Part shown: positions 34,610 through 45,667 of the stretch, piece by piece
Position numbering within the stretch: position 1 is the first letter of the stretch
Layout: every line of letters starts with the position of its first letter
Origin: Corythucha ciliata
Lineage: Eukaryota; Arthropoda; Insecta; Hemiptera; Tingidae
Direction: 5' to 3'
Length of the DNA stretch: 64,000 nt
Assembly: GCA_038030265.1 (NCBI GenBank)
Contig: CM075941.1
Coordinates: forward strand, 41,106,164-41,170,163
Program-made: the position numbers and the translations under genes
Notes under the pieces: model-generated
What the model saw: only the letters and a program-made list of their open reading frames with translations
Told to the model about the DNA's origin: nothing
The model's database searches: none

Positions 34610-35710
34610 ATTTAATCCAGACCAAAATTGAAAGTAACGCTAATTTGGGGATGAAATTGAGATAAATGGAGAAAAATCTCTGCCTGTTTTCCATTTACAT
34701 GAAATTCTGCTCAAGAGCAAAATTTATTTTAACCCGTTTTCTCCATTAACATATTTGTTTTTATTCAGAGAGGGCGAGTAGAAATGAACTGCTCTAGAGC
34801 ATAATTTGATGTAAATGGAAAACGCTATCAGATTCACGGACAGAAGTGAGAAAAAGTTCTAAAATCGCTCTTTAGCGGCTAAAATCTTGAATTTACGGCT
34901 AAAGTGGAGAAAATAGATAATTCCCATAAATTGTGGGGTAGAATCGCTAATTCACCGATAAAATTGAGAAGTGCTGACGTGTGGGGAAAAACACTTATTT
35001 GCGGTAAAAATGGAGAAAACGCTAATTCGCGGGGTGGTTGTTGGTTGAACGTGAATAATATCGCTCATCCACGGCTAAATGAGAAAAATGCGCTAATTAG
35101 CGGACAAAATTCAGAAAAGGCGTTAATTCGTGGCGAAAGTTGGGAAACAAAACTCTCACTAACGGCTCTTTAAGGAGGCTGAAATTATGTAAAACGCTAA
35201 TTCACTGCTAAAATAAAGAAAAATTGCCATTTATGGGGTTAAATTGAGAACATTTAGCGAAATCACAGAAATAAATTAAATAAATGACGAGTCGCGGTTT
35301 CCGGAGGCAACTTTCGTGGCTAAAATTAGAAAATGTGTAAAGCGGTAGTTCACGGGTGATATCGCTCATTAGCGGCTAATATCGCATGAAAAACACAAAT
35401 TGAAAAACACAAAAAACACAAAACACAAATCATTGCAAGAAAAACTGCTAATTCACGGTTAAAATAGAGATAAATAGCTAACTCGCGGTTAAAATGGAGA
35501 CAAATCGCTAATTCACCAATGAAATTAAGAAGAAGTGATGAAGTGTGGAAAAATAACGCTAACACATGGCTCCTGAAGGCAAATTCACGGGGGCGTTGGT
35601 GAAAGATTCCGGCACTGCAATGAGCTGCCCCAGGGCACATTTTTGTTCAAATGGAAAACGCTATTACACTGTGGTCTGTGGTTAACTAATGTTGTTGAAC
35701 TTATTGAACA
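34610..35710 (+). repeat. Main array, part 4, with end module
   Basis: Plus-orientation GCTAATTCGCGG units run to about 35570, then the CGGCACTGCAATGAGCTG module with AAATGGAAAACGCTAT at about 35649, as at 10.4 kb. A phrase with AAATGGAAAACGCTAT also sits near 34816 inside the array. Confidence 0.75.
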
Positions 35711-36990
35711 AACCCCCCCCCCCTCCACCAGTGCGTTTCATTCCGAGCGCCACGGACAAGAGTTGTGTTCGATGGTGGTGCGGGGCGGGGGGCGAGGATG
35801 GGTGGCTCGCCTGAGTTCTTCCAACCAGGTTTTTGGCCCACGACAAAAAAAGGTTGGCCGGCGCGCTCTCTCTCTCTCTCTTTCTCTCTCTCTTTTTTCC
35901 CCTCATTTCATACTTCGTGCTCGTTCACGCATCGCCAGGAACACTCATACGAAGCCGCTAAACTTTAGCGGCTAAAGTTTACTAAAATTAAGAAAACGAT
36001 AAATCGATTCTTGCGGCAACTTCGCGGCTGAATAATTAAGAAAAACGCTAAATCGTCGGTAAAATCCAATTCCACGCAATGTCTCTCTTCCCCCTCCCCT
36101 CCTGAAAAAACAATTTCGTCGGCAAAGAGCCCATCGGCGGAGTTTTTGGCTTTTTCAAAAATGAAATTTTGAGGAACTGGGCTCACACACAACCAATTTT
36201 GCGGGTCTATGGCTCCCCGAAAGAACAAAATTCCCCGGCGTCGGAGCTCATCAGAAACCAATGTCATGTGTTTGGATCACCCTAAAAAGAGCAATTTTGA
36301 TCTTCGTTGCGTCAAATTTAGTTCTGTTGACCCATAGCCATAGCAGCTTGTTGTAAACTGTTTGCGTTCGCGGCTTGGAAAAAGTGACGATATTCGTGGC
36401 TAAAACAGTGAAAAAGAGCTAATTCGCCGTTGTTCTTGTTGCAACATTGAGGGGGAAAAAATCAATGACTTATCAGCGTATACGGCTAACATTTAGAAGA
36501 AGAAGAAAAAGAATAAGAAAACCGCTAATGTGTTGTTCTTGGGCCGAGTCCGGGCGGGTAAAATTGAGACAAATCACTAATTCGCGGCTAAAGTTGAGAG
36601 AAAGTGCTAATCGGCGGCTAAAACAGAGCAAAATGGCTATTTTTCCCCAGCTAAGCTCATAGTGAGAAAAATACTAATTCGCGACTTCTTGCGAAATTCG
36701 CCAATATTATAGTAGCCCGGGCCTGTGTGTGTACATCTGGCACTGGAGGTGTGGCTCAATAAAACAAATTTCGTGGGGCTGCTCACCAAAAAAAAACCAA
36801 ACCAAAAAAAATAAAAAAAACAATTTCGCGTAACAAAAACAAAATTTTACGATTTTGACCGAATCAAAAAGCAATTTTGTCGGGTACATGATACATAATG
36901 GCTCATTCAAATAACCAATTTCGCAGATTTAGCTCCTTCAAACCACAAATTTCGTGGATCTATTTTAACTTTAATTTTTTGCTGCTAATT
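35711..36990. repeat. Mixed degenerate repeats and low-complexity DNA
   Basis: A CT tract at about 35868-35895 is followed by scattered main-family units (35960-36060 and 36370-36690) and CCAATTTCGTGGG-type units (about 36110-36280 and 36740-36970). Open frames such as 35643-35975 cross poly-C and CT runs and are not credible genes. Confidence 0.55.
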
Positions 36991-39890
36991 AATTGATTTT
37001 CCATTCAGTTTGAGTTGGTGAGAGGGGTTGAGCCTCCAGATGGGGGAGGGGGTAACCCTGGGGTCGTGGACATATGCTCCTCCCCCCTCTTAATTTTACC
37101 AGTGAAGACGAAATATTTCAGCGTTATAACATCCAAGGAAGGCTTATACATTAGAGAAGGGGAGGGCTCGTCTAAAATGAATATTATAGTGTTTTCCAGG
37201 AATGCAAAACAAGAACGGAGGGGGGGGGAGGGCCCTATAAATGCCTCGTGAATCACACCGTGTGTTTGCAAGAGAGTGAGGACAGAGGGGACAAATTACA
37301 TTAAAACGCCCCCAGAATGCTGTGATTCAAGCGTTGTTCTACCCTTTGAGATAATACCGCACGACCGTACCTACTGCTGGTACACCATCTGAATGAATCT
37401 CTGAAAATGAACAATAGGGCATTCACTAACCCTTAGGAGAATTCCAGAGATTGTTGGTGGTATTATTGGTGGAGGGGGGGGGGAGAAGACACGACACACC
37501 TTTATAATAAATATTATCACAGAATATTTTGTTATAATAAAGATAAAAGAGGGTTTTGGGCAGGGTGGGAAAATTACAGCCCTTTGACTCTGAGTAGTAG
37601 GCACCTAATTAGTTACAAATTACTTACTAATTCCAAAAAAGGACTTATTAAGAATTACTAAATACTTTTCGCACGGCTTTCAAATGTTCAATGACACGTT
37701 CATTCCGGCGTACAAAAGAGTTAACAAACGTGCCAAACTCTTGAAAAATCCCGAAAAAAAAATACTGCCGTCATAATCAACTCGGACGACTTCCAAAAAT
37801 AAGATTTTCACCAAATCATTAAGGAGGAAAAAACCTTTTTCACGCCTCGACAGCCAGGTGAATGTAAAACGCTATACTTATTAGAAAGGACCACCCGCGT
37901 CTCCTTAACACCCACAAGGCCTGTAATCCGTAGCAGGCATTTTTAAAGCTTCTTTTCGCACTAGAAGGTGTTAATGAGACATTTAAGGGAGGTACAGGTT
38001 CACCAATTGGATTTGACTGTGCCTGTAATAAGCTCATTAAATAAGTCTATTTTAAAAATGCGTATAAATACAAAATAATGATAGTAAAGGGGTGAAGAGC
38101 AGGTTAATGACACCAGTAAGGAATTCACTAGTGAAAATCCTGATTTTTATCGCCCCCCCCCCCCCGACCCATAATCACCCTGTCGTCAAACTCTGTGAGA
38201 TTGGAGCCCGGTGGATTCTGAACCAAAACAAGCCACCCCCCGTCCATCAGGGTGGTCCGGGGGTCCCAGTTCGGCCAGAGTATACCTTTTTGAAGACTCC
38301 AAATTTAGCGATTTTTGGGGGGGGGAGAGGGGTGATTCTATTGCAAAATACCACGAAAGAGTTAAATAGGCAATCATTTTTTTTTTTTTTTTTTTTGGAA
38401 AGTATTTTGTCGCCTTCAGAAGTGCACCTACATGTACACACATGTTAGAGCGGGTTCATTCGGCAGGATGAAGAGATTTTTTTTTGAATGGCCAAAGGGT
38501 GTCCCCGAACCGTTTGAATTTTTCCCTCAACCTGTACCGGGGGAGGGGGGGAAGGCATCTTTTCATTCACACCGCCGATTCATTGTGTGATTCTCCAAAA
38601 CCCCCCTCCTCTCTTCACCATAGAAACTTCTACAAAAATTTTAAAGCACTTAAGAAAACATGTTTTAACTTGAGAGGGTGTCAAACCAAAGATGGTTTCC
38701 CTCAATAGTTTTCTTTCACACCTTTCAGGTACTATACGACCCCGTATTATGAAGGTGTCAGTGACGGAGCATTGGGTGGAGAGGGGGGCGCGATCCATTT
38801 TTAAATGCCCCTTTCAAGTAAAAAAGAGGAGGTTTACTAAACTTTAGTCCTTAGACTTTAGTCCCAATATGTTTGAAGAGGCGAAAAAAGTACCCAGGCA
38901 GGAGAGTCCTCCTGATGTCTAGTTTGGGGGTGGCCAAAAGAATTGCTCCCTCCCCCCGTCTTTTGCTACATATTTTACAATTTTACGGGGCTGGTTTAGC
39001 TGTCATATTTTATTTATTCACAAGGGTTGATGTGAATAATAAGAGGGAGGGGATACACAGTGTTTTGGACCTTTTATGGTGAAACAAAATGTTACACAGA
39101 AATGAAGAGGCAGGGTTTACTATGTGGAGTTGTATGTATGTATAGGGTGGGCGATGAGGAAGAAGAGTCGTAAAAAAAACTCCAAGTCTGCACTTAAAGG
39201 AAAAAAAAAAGTTTTATATCCACCTACATCAATCCCTTTTACTCCCACTCACGTACGTTTAGTCGTACAGAGCCAAAAAAGACATTTCTTTAAATACAGT
39301 CTTCCAGGAAGAGCCACTTAATGATAATAAAGCTGTATTTATACGAGTGGCTTCTTTTCTTATAAAAACGACCTCCAAGTACAAAAGCACAAAATTCGCC
39401 ACGAAAAAGGAATAAGCCGGGTGGAAGGGAAGGAGACGTTCTGGTAGTAAGAAACAAATAAACGCAGACAATAAGTTAAAGTAATTTACCTCTGACATGG
39501 GCATCGCCAGTCGCGGGGGGGCCAGGAGCTGCCCCTTCTCAGCAGGAAGCTGAGAGCAGCCAAACGTACTCATTGTGAAGATGAATGCTAGGTGCTTGGC
39601 GCTCGTTTCAGAACCAAGACCATTAAAAACGAGTTCAATGCTGAAATTGAGTAACTATATCCTATATTTCACTGCTAGTGAGGAAAGCGTCACGTTACGC
39701 GAGAGAAAAAGTACCTAATTTACGTCTCTCCTCGCAGTGACGTGTAATTTCGGTCACTCTGCGACGTAAAGTCAGGAAAGACCACGGTAAACATCAACAG
39801 CTTGCCGTAGTTGCCGTTATGTAAATAACCGCACTTTTTTTCGAAAATTAAGTGAAAAGTACTACATAATTTAGAGCCTTTTGGAGGCAA
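36991..39890. other. Intergenic stretch with no recognised gene
   Basis: Contains several poly-G and poly-C runs (about 37217, 37482, 38153, 38316, 38539) and a 20-base poly-T near 38377. Open frames up to 118 codons cross these runs. No domain, splice-consistent exon or RNA gene was recognised. Confidence 0.5.
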
Positions 39891-42800
39891 CTTCGTGGCT
39901 AAGATGGAGAAAGTAAGCCGACCCCGAATTTCAGTAAGTCTTTAGGCGGCTAAAATTGAGAAGGCGCAGTGTGCACGCGCGGAGTGCTGTTCGTGAGGCG
40001 TAAGTGCCCGGCTAAAAGTGTAGAAAGTGCTAATAATCGTGGGCAACATTGTGAAGAATGGCTAATTCAAGGTTTCTCGATGCAACTTTCAGACCAAAAT
40101 TGAGAAAAAGCCTAATTCTGGTTCGGGTCTAAAATTGAAGAATATCACGGCTAAAATTACGAAAACGCCAATTTTCGGGTTCTGAATTCACGGCAAAAAC
40201 TGCTAAAAATCGGTAATTCATGGCTAAAATGATGAAAAAGTGCTAATTCACGGATAAAATTTGGGAAAATGGTTCATTGGAGGCTAATTGATAAAAATTA
40301 CTAATACACCGAAATTGAGAAGAATCGCTGAAGTTGGAAGGATTGCTAAATGACGGTTCAAATGGTGAAAACGCTAATTCGTGGCGGAAAAAGCGCTAAT
40401 TCACGGCCGAAATTGAGAAAAATACTTAGCTAACTCGCGCGGTAAAACGCTACTTTGCTGATAAAATTGAGATAAAGCGCTTAATTCGATGATAAAGTAT
40501 ATAAAAAACAGTAATTCGCAGTGACCTGATAGCTCACCAATGAATTTGATAAAAGCGCTATAATTCCACAGACAAAACGTGGAAATAAAAGCACAAAATC
40601 ACGGCTAAAATTACGAAAACGCCAATTTTCGACTTCTGAAAGGCAATTTTGTGGCTCAGTCTGATAAAAAGCGCTAATTCATAACTACAAGCGGAGAAAA
40701 TTGAGAAAAATCTATAATTACTGGCTAAAATCGCTAATTACAGCTAAAATGTAGACAAATTTAGCGCGGCTGAAAGGGAAAATATCCAATTTGCGGCTGA
40801 AATTTAGAATAATTTAGCGCGTATAAAATAGCGAAAGTCGTAAAAATTTGTGGCTAAAAGACAAATTTCTAATTCTTCCATTAAATGGAGAAGCAGTAAA
40901 GTGTTGGAAAAACGCTAATTCGCGGACAAAATTAAGAAAAAGCGTGAATTCGTGGATAAGATTTTGGTAACAAACTCGAATTCGCGACTGAAATGTAGAA
41001 CAATCGATTAATAACGGTTAACATGAGGAAAAACATTCATTAGCGGCTAAAAATCGCGGCTTCCAAGGCAACTTCGCTGTGGCACATTGAGGGGGAAAAA
41101 CGCTAATTAACGGATAAACTTGGGAAAATCGTTCATCAGCGGCTAAAATCAGGGAAAACACAAATTCACGGCAGAAATTGAGAAAAATCTCTAATACGGT
41201 GATTAAATTACGAAGAACCGTTAGTACGCTGATAAGATTGGGGAAAAAATACAAAATTCGTGGCTAAAATGTAGGAAAATCTCTTATTAGCAGCTAAAAT
41301 TAGAATTAGGAAAAACGCTAATTCGCGGCTAAAATGGATAAGAAGCGTTGAAGTGTGGAAAAACGCTAACTCACGGTTAAAATGGTGAAAACGTCAAATC
41401 ACGGCTTCTGAAGGCATATTCGTGGCTCTAAAAGTGACCAAAATCGCTGATCCTCGGCAAAATGAAAAAGCGCTAATTCGGAGATACAATTAAGAAAGTT
41501 AATTGCGCGGATATAAGGCAGGGGAATAACTCCAATCCGCGGCCGAAATATTTATAAAAAAATCGCTTATTAGCGGCTAAAATTAAGAAAAACGCTGATT
41601 TGCTGCTGAAATAACGAAAAATTTATATTTGGTTAATATTTTATTTTTAGGGTTTTGGTTGTTTTCTTCTTCTACTTCTTCGTTTCCTGAGCTTTCGCCT
41701 TCTTGTGCTGAAAGCAACTATTTGTTTTTTTTAATTAATTAAAAAAACAAAAAACAAAACAAAAACAAAAACGATGCCTTCAGCACAAGAAGGCGAATGC
41801 TCAGGAAACGAAGAAGTAGAAGAAGAAAACAACCAAAACCCTAAAAATAAAATATTAACCACTTTGTATGGCTTAAAAACAAATATAAAAAAATAAATTA
41901 ATAAAAAAAAAATGTATACCTGTCCCTCAATTTCTTCATTGCGGCTAAAATTAAGGTAAGTCATGTCGCGGCTTCCGGGGGGAGGGATTGATAAAAAAAG
42001 TGCTCTTAGCGGCTAAAATCAGGAAAAACACAAATTCACGGCTCAAATAGAGAAATATCGCTAATTAGCGGCTAAAATGGAGACAAAATTCTAAAAAGAC
42101 GGAGGGCAAATTAATTTTACCGATGAAATTAAAAGGAGCGCTGAAGTGTGGAAAGAACGCTAGATCACGGTTCAAATGGCGAAAACGCTAATTCGCGGCG
42201 GAAAAAGCGCTAATTGAGAGGAAATCGCTCATTAGCGGCTAGAATAAGTAAGAACACGAATTCACAAAATCGCAAATTCGAGGCTAAAATTGTGAAAAAT
42301 GGTTAAATAACGACTACATAATGGAGACAATAATTGATAATTCACCGATGAAATAGAGAAGAAGCGCTGAAGTGTAAAAAGGAAGCTAAATCACGGTTAA
42401 AATGGAGAAAAACGCCAAAACAAGGGCTCTGAAGGAGCAACTTCATGGTTAAAGGTGAACAAAATCGCTAATCCTCGGCACATGGGAAGATAAAGCGCTA
42501 ATTTGCGGATAAAAAGGGAACGCCAAAACAAGGGCTCTGAAGGCGTAACGTCATCGTTAAAAGTGAATAAAATCGCTAATCCGTGGCACATGAGAAGATA
42601 AAGCGCTAATTCGCGGACAAAAACTAGGAAAAAGCATCACTTAAGGTAGACAATTAGGAGAATTAGGAAGAATCACTAATTCGCGACTGTAATGTAGCAT
42701 TGTCGCTAAAATTAGCGGATAAAATTAGGAAAAACGCTAAATCGCGGCTAACATCCTGAAAAATTGCTAATCAGACAGTTAAATTGAAAACAATAGCTAA

Positions 42801-42895
42801 TTTAAAAAAAATTGAGACTAATTCATGGCTTAAAGTGAAGATAACCGCTGATTCGCCGTTAAAATTAAGTAAAACGCTAATTCGGCGCCAATTTG
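39891..42895 (+). repeat. Main array, part 5
   Basis: About 3 kb of plus-orientation GCTAATTCGCGG units, broken at 41631-41860 by a long hairpin. A local direct repeat of about 115 bp with CGCCAAAACAAGGGCTCTGA is at 42412-42520 and again from 42531. It lies between the unannotated 37-40 kb stretch and the 3' side of EXOSC9. Confidence 0.85.
41631..41860. repeat. Long near-perfect hairpin (86-bp arms, 58-nt loop)
   Basis: The left arm 41631-41716 and right arm 41775-41860 are reverse complements with only a few mismatches. They share TCTTCTTCTACTTCTTCG and CCTTCTTGTGCTGA with their complements, and both outer ends read GGTTAATATTTTATTTTTAG or its complement. The loop is AT-rich and A-rich. 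The arms are unrelated to the surrounding array and far better matched than neighbouring repeat units, so the structure is young or conserved. Confidence 0.9.
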
Positions 42896-43515
42896 CACTT
42901 TTAAACCCCAATTTTAGAGATTTCGCCTTTATGAAAAACCAAATTTCGTAGCTTTTCCTCTTTATGAAATACGTTTTGCAGTTTATTCTGGCTCATTCAA
43001 AACCCAAATTTCGTCATTTTGGGTCTCTCAAATTCAAAGTTTGGCGTATTTTCACTATTTTAAAACCTAATTTCGCGGATTATAGCTAATTTAAACCCCA
43101 ATTTGACAGTTGTTGGCTATTTCAAAAGCCAAATTTTGTGGGTTTGGCTCTTTCTGGAATCCAGCAGATGCACAGTTTTGGCCAATTCGAATAACCATAT
43201 TTCGTGATTTTGGGTGTTTCAACGCCAAATTTACTGAGGATTTAATGCTCTTTCATCACCAATATCGCGGATTTTTCTCCTTCAAAACTCAATTGAACGA
43301 TTTTTTTTCTATTTCAAACACAAATTTTGAGTATTTTCATGCTTTCAGAAACCAAATTCCTGGTGTTAGCTCTTTCAAAATGGAAATTCGTGGATTTGGC
43401 TCGTTCAAAAATCATGATTTCATCGTTTTGACTTTTTCAAACCCCAGTTTTATGGATTTTCATTCTTTCATATTTCGCTCCTTTAAATCCCTTCAATCAC
43501 TGAGCTCCTTTTGAC
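42896..43515. repeat. Array of CCAAATTTCGTGGNTTTGGCTC units
   Basis: Units of about 30 bp with TTTCAAAA, CCAAATTTCG and TTTTGGCTCTTTC. The 134-codon open frame at 43110-43514 has a periodic Phe/Ser-rich translation that simply follows the unit. Confidence 0.75.
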
Positions 43516-43679
43516 CGTACCAGAAACGCCAGATTGGTCGTGCGAGTGGGCCTCCATTGAATAGCCGTGCTTTTGGCAATGGAGATGGTCTGCTACTAGC
43601 CCAATAATCTGTGTACTCCGTATACAAAAGGTTCAGAACCTCTTCACGGGTTCGCTGGCTTTTTTTAGGGGGTTGGTTG

Positions 43680-43940
43680 GTTTTTCTAGCTGCACCCCGG
43701 GTGCTCGCTCACTTTGTTACGGCACTGAAGCCGTTACATTACTAATCATAAACGAGCAAGACACTCTAGTCGAGTAAACAACAATTATAACATCAAAGTG
43801 ATCAACGATTAGCCGTTGTTTGCCTGATCTTAGGCGTCCTACTGTAGTGTCCTACTTTCCGTCACAAGCACCCAACTTTTGTCCTACTTTTTCGTGTCAG
43901 GTGTCCTCGGAAATCGCTTTTACATCTGGTCACCCTAACG
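43680..43940. mobile_element. Possible MITE with TAGGGTGACCAG end
   Basis: The right edge reads CTGGTCACCCTAACG (about 43926-43940), and the interior repeats GTCCTACT-like phrases as at 10.7 kb. The left border is not defined. Confidence 0.35.
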
Positions 43941-44540
43941 AAATTGTTTTTTTTTTTAAATGAGCCAATTCCGGGAAATTGGCGCTTTTTAAATGAGCCA
44001 AACCCCGCGAAATTACTTTTTGAACCAGCCAACAAAGCAAAATGCTTTTGATGTAGCAGCGAAATCGCTCTTTTGGGTCGAACCAGCACGGCAAAATTGG
44101 TTTTGAATGTGCCATCTCTACGATTTTGTTTTTTGAACGAGCGCGAGCCCAACGTTGCCATGAAGGAGCCAGACCCGTGAAATTGCTCTTTAATATTGAA
44201 CATTTGCTGAAAACAGAAAATTTGAATTGCAAAAGAGCTAAATCCGTTGTTCCAACGACTAAATCCAACGAAATTGTTTTTTTCAGAGGCTAAAACATGC
44301 AAAAATAGTTTCTTAAATGACAAATCCCCGCGATATTGGGTTCCTTATTATGGACGGACCACCTAAATTCAAGATTTTTAGGAGTTGTATCCGCAAAACA
44401 GCCAGAATCGCGAGTTATTGTTTTGTTTTTTGCCATGAAATAGCCAAACTTACAAATTTTCATCCGAGGGGCAGCGTTTTTTTTCCCCGCAAAATAGAAA
44501 AAATTGTGATTTCTTGGGCGAGATTTATAGCATCGCATTC
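43941..44540 (-). repeat. Array of CCAATTTCG-type units, inverted
   Basis: Units such as AAATTGNTTTTTGAATGAGCC repeat at about 30 bp, the reverse of the array at 42.9-43.5 kb. The block ends about 80 bp from the EXOSC9 stop codon, at a GTAGCTATGCCCCCGCCCC tract that looks like a worn hAT end. Confidence 0.7.
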
Positions 44541-44622
44541 GTAGCTATGCCCCCGCCCCTCTAACGAGGAAAGGCATACTTTTCAACATTTAAAAAAATA
44601 TTATTATCATAAAGTAAATAAT

Positions 44623-44684
44623 TTATAGTAAATCTTTCGACTGGAGGACGACTATTTCTTCCTCCTCGCTGTCACCTCCCAAAT
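44623..44684 (-). CDS. EXOSC9: EXOSC9 coding exon 6 (last)
   Basis: The acceptor TTTCAG precedes 44684; the exon completes a codon begun in exon 5 and ends with TAA at 44623-44625. It encodes IDLGGDSEEEEIVVLQ and a short end. An acidic run followed by a hydrophobic stretch (EEEEIVVL) closely resembles the conserved C-terminal DSEEEE motif of animal EXOSC9. No canonical AATAAA was seen close downstream. Confidence 0.93.
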
Positions 44685-44745
44685 CTGAAAGAAGACCAAG
44701 TTTTACTGACCAATTTAAATAGGCACATGACCGTAGCAAACGAAC

Positions 44746-44893
44746 CTATCCTGTCAATTACTCTATCCTCAGCCGTTATCGTTTTCACGTAATTGACCTC
44801 ATCGTCATCGTCGTCATCGCTGGCGGAGGTTGAAGCCGCTGCGTTTGGCATTTCCCAAGCATTCCCCGACCCCGACGGTTCCCAATGTTTACC
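44746..44893 (-). CDS. EXOSC9: EXOSC9 coding exon 5 (acidic tail)
   Basis: 148 bp. The acceptor CTTCCAG precedes 44893. The donor is ATAG|GTTCGT at 44746, a weaker GT site chosen because it is the one that joins in frame to exon 6. It encodes a Trp-containing motif (NAWEMPNAA), a poly-Asp run (DDDDDDE) and a basic-acidic mix. This is the unstructured tail beyond the RNase PH fold, matching the NSWGDLE-type region of vertebrate EXOSC9. Confidence 0.92.
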
Positions 44894-44959
44894 CTGGAAG
44901 AGCATATTGGTCAGTCAAAACACACACACACACAAAAAAGCGTTATAAGAGTCACTTAC

Positions 44960-45667
44960 GAAGGTGGTGGTTTCCATCGAGCTGAGAGAGGCACCGTTTT
45001 CGCGGTCGGTCGTCACAAATTGATGCGATTTCTCTACATTCTGTTTGTCTGTTTCTTCTTGGATGGACTCTTCAGAATCGGAGAATTTTCGGTGTTTCAA
45101 ATTAATCAAAGGTTTGTCAGTGCAACCGGATGGTCTTATGGTGGTTCGGTCTTGAGAGGCTGAGAGTATTCGATCGACTTTAATGGTTGAAACGAGTCCA
45201 GACGTTTTGTTTCTAGTTTCCTTTCTGAGCTCAGCGTCTTTCGCCAATTCAGTTTTGACTATTTTGACTAAATCGGCGGCTACTTTTGTCGCGTGACTTG
45301 CCGCCGACAGAATGAGACCCCTGTGAGCCGTGTCCTTGCCGCTAAAGTGCATGCCGCAGATTTCACGGAAATTATTCATGCCGATAATCAATTCGGACTC
45401 GCGTACTTTTTCTTCCAGTTCTGTCGGGTCAAGAAGAGTGACGGTACCGTTTGAGAAGACGGCAAACGACACTAGAACTGGGTAGTGGTGAAGGCTCAAT
45501 GGCTGTGGTTCGCGCTCCACCGTCGAGTGTATAACGATTTGACTGTTCTCTAGGGTGACTTGAGGCGTTCGAAAATGAGCCAGGGCCGCGAGGGCGGCGA
45601 GAGAGCAACAAGTGTGAAGATTCCCGTCGTAGTTGAGAACTGATAAATCCACTCGTATTTCCCATAC
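44960..45667 (-). CDS. EXOSC9: EXOSC9 coding exon 4 (second half of RNase PH fold)
   Basis: 708 bp, phase 0 at both ends, between an acceptor ending TTTGAG before 45667 and the donor TTC|GTAAGT at 44960. It starts VWEIRVDLSVLNYDGNL and continues with the second RNase PH lobe (LSLHHYPVLVSFAVF, then LLDPTELEEKV and MNNFREICGMHFSG), each aligning with animal EXOSC9. A less conserved tail, rich in Ser, Thr and Glu, fills its last third. In the eukaryotic exosome this subunit is catalytically inert and serves as part of the six-member ring that threads RNA. Confidence 0.96.

Noticed and set aside
38092..38448. 118-codon open frame
   Set aside because: It crosses poly-C, poly-G and a 20-base poly-T tract; the translation has long Pro and Phe runs and no homology that I recognise.
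43110..43514. 134-codon Phe/Ser-rich open frame
   Set aside because: The periodic translation follows the 30-bp CCAAATTTCG array unit.
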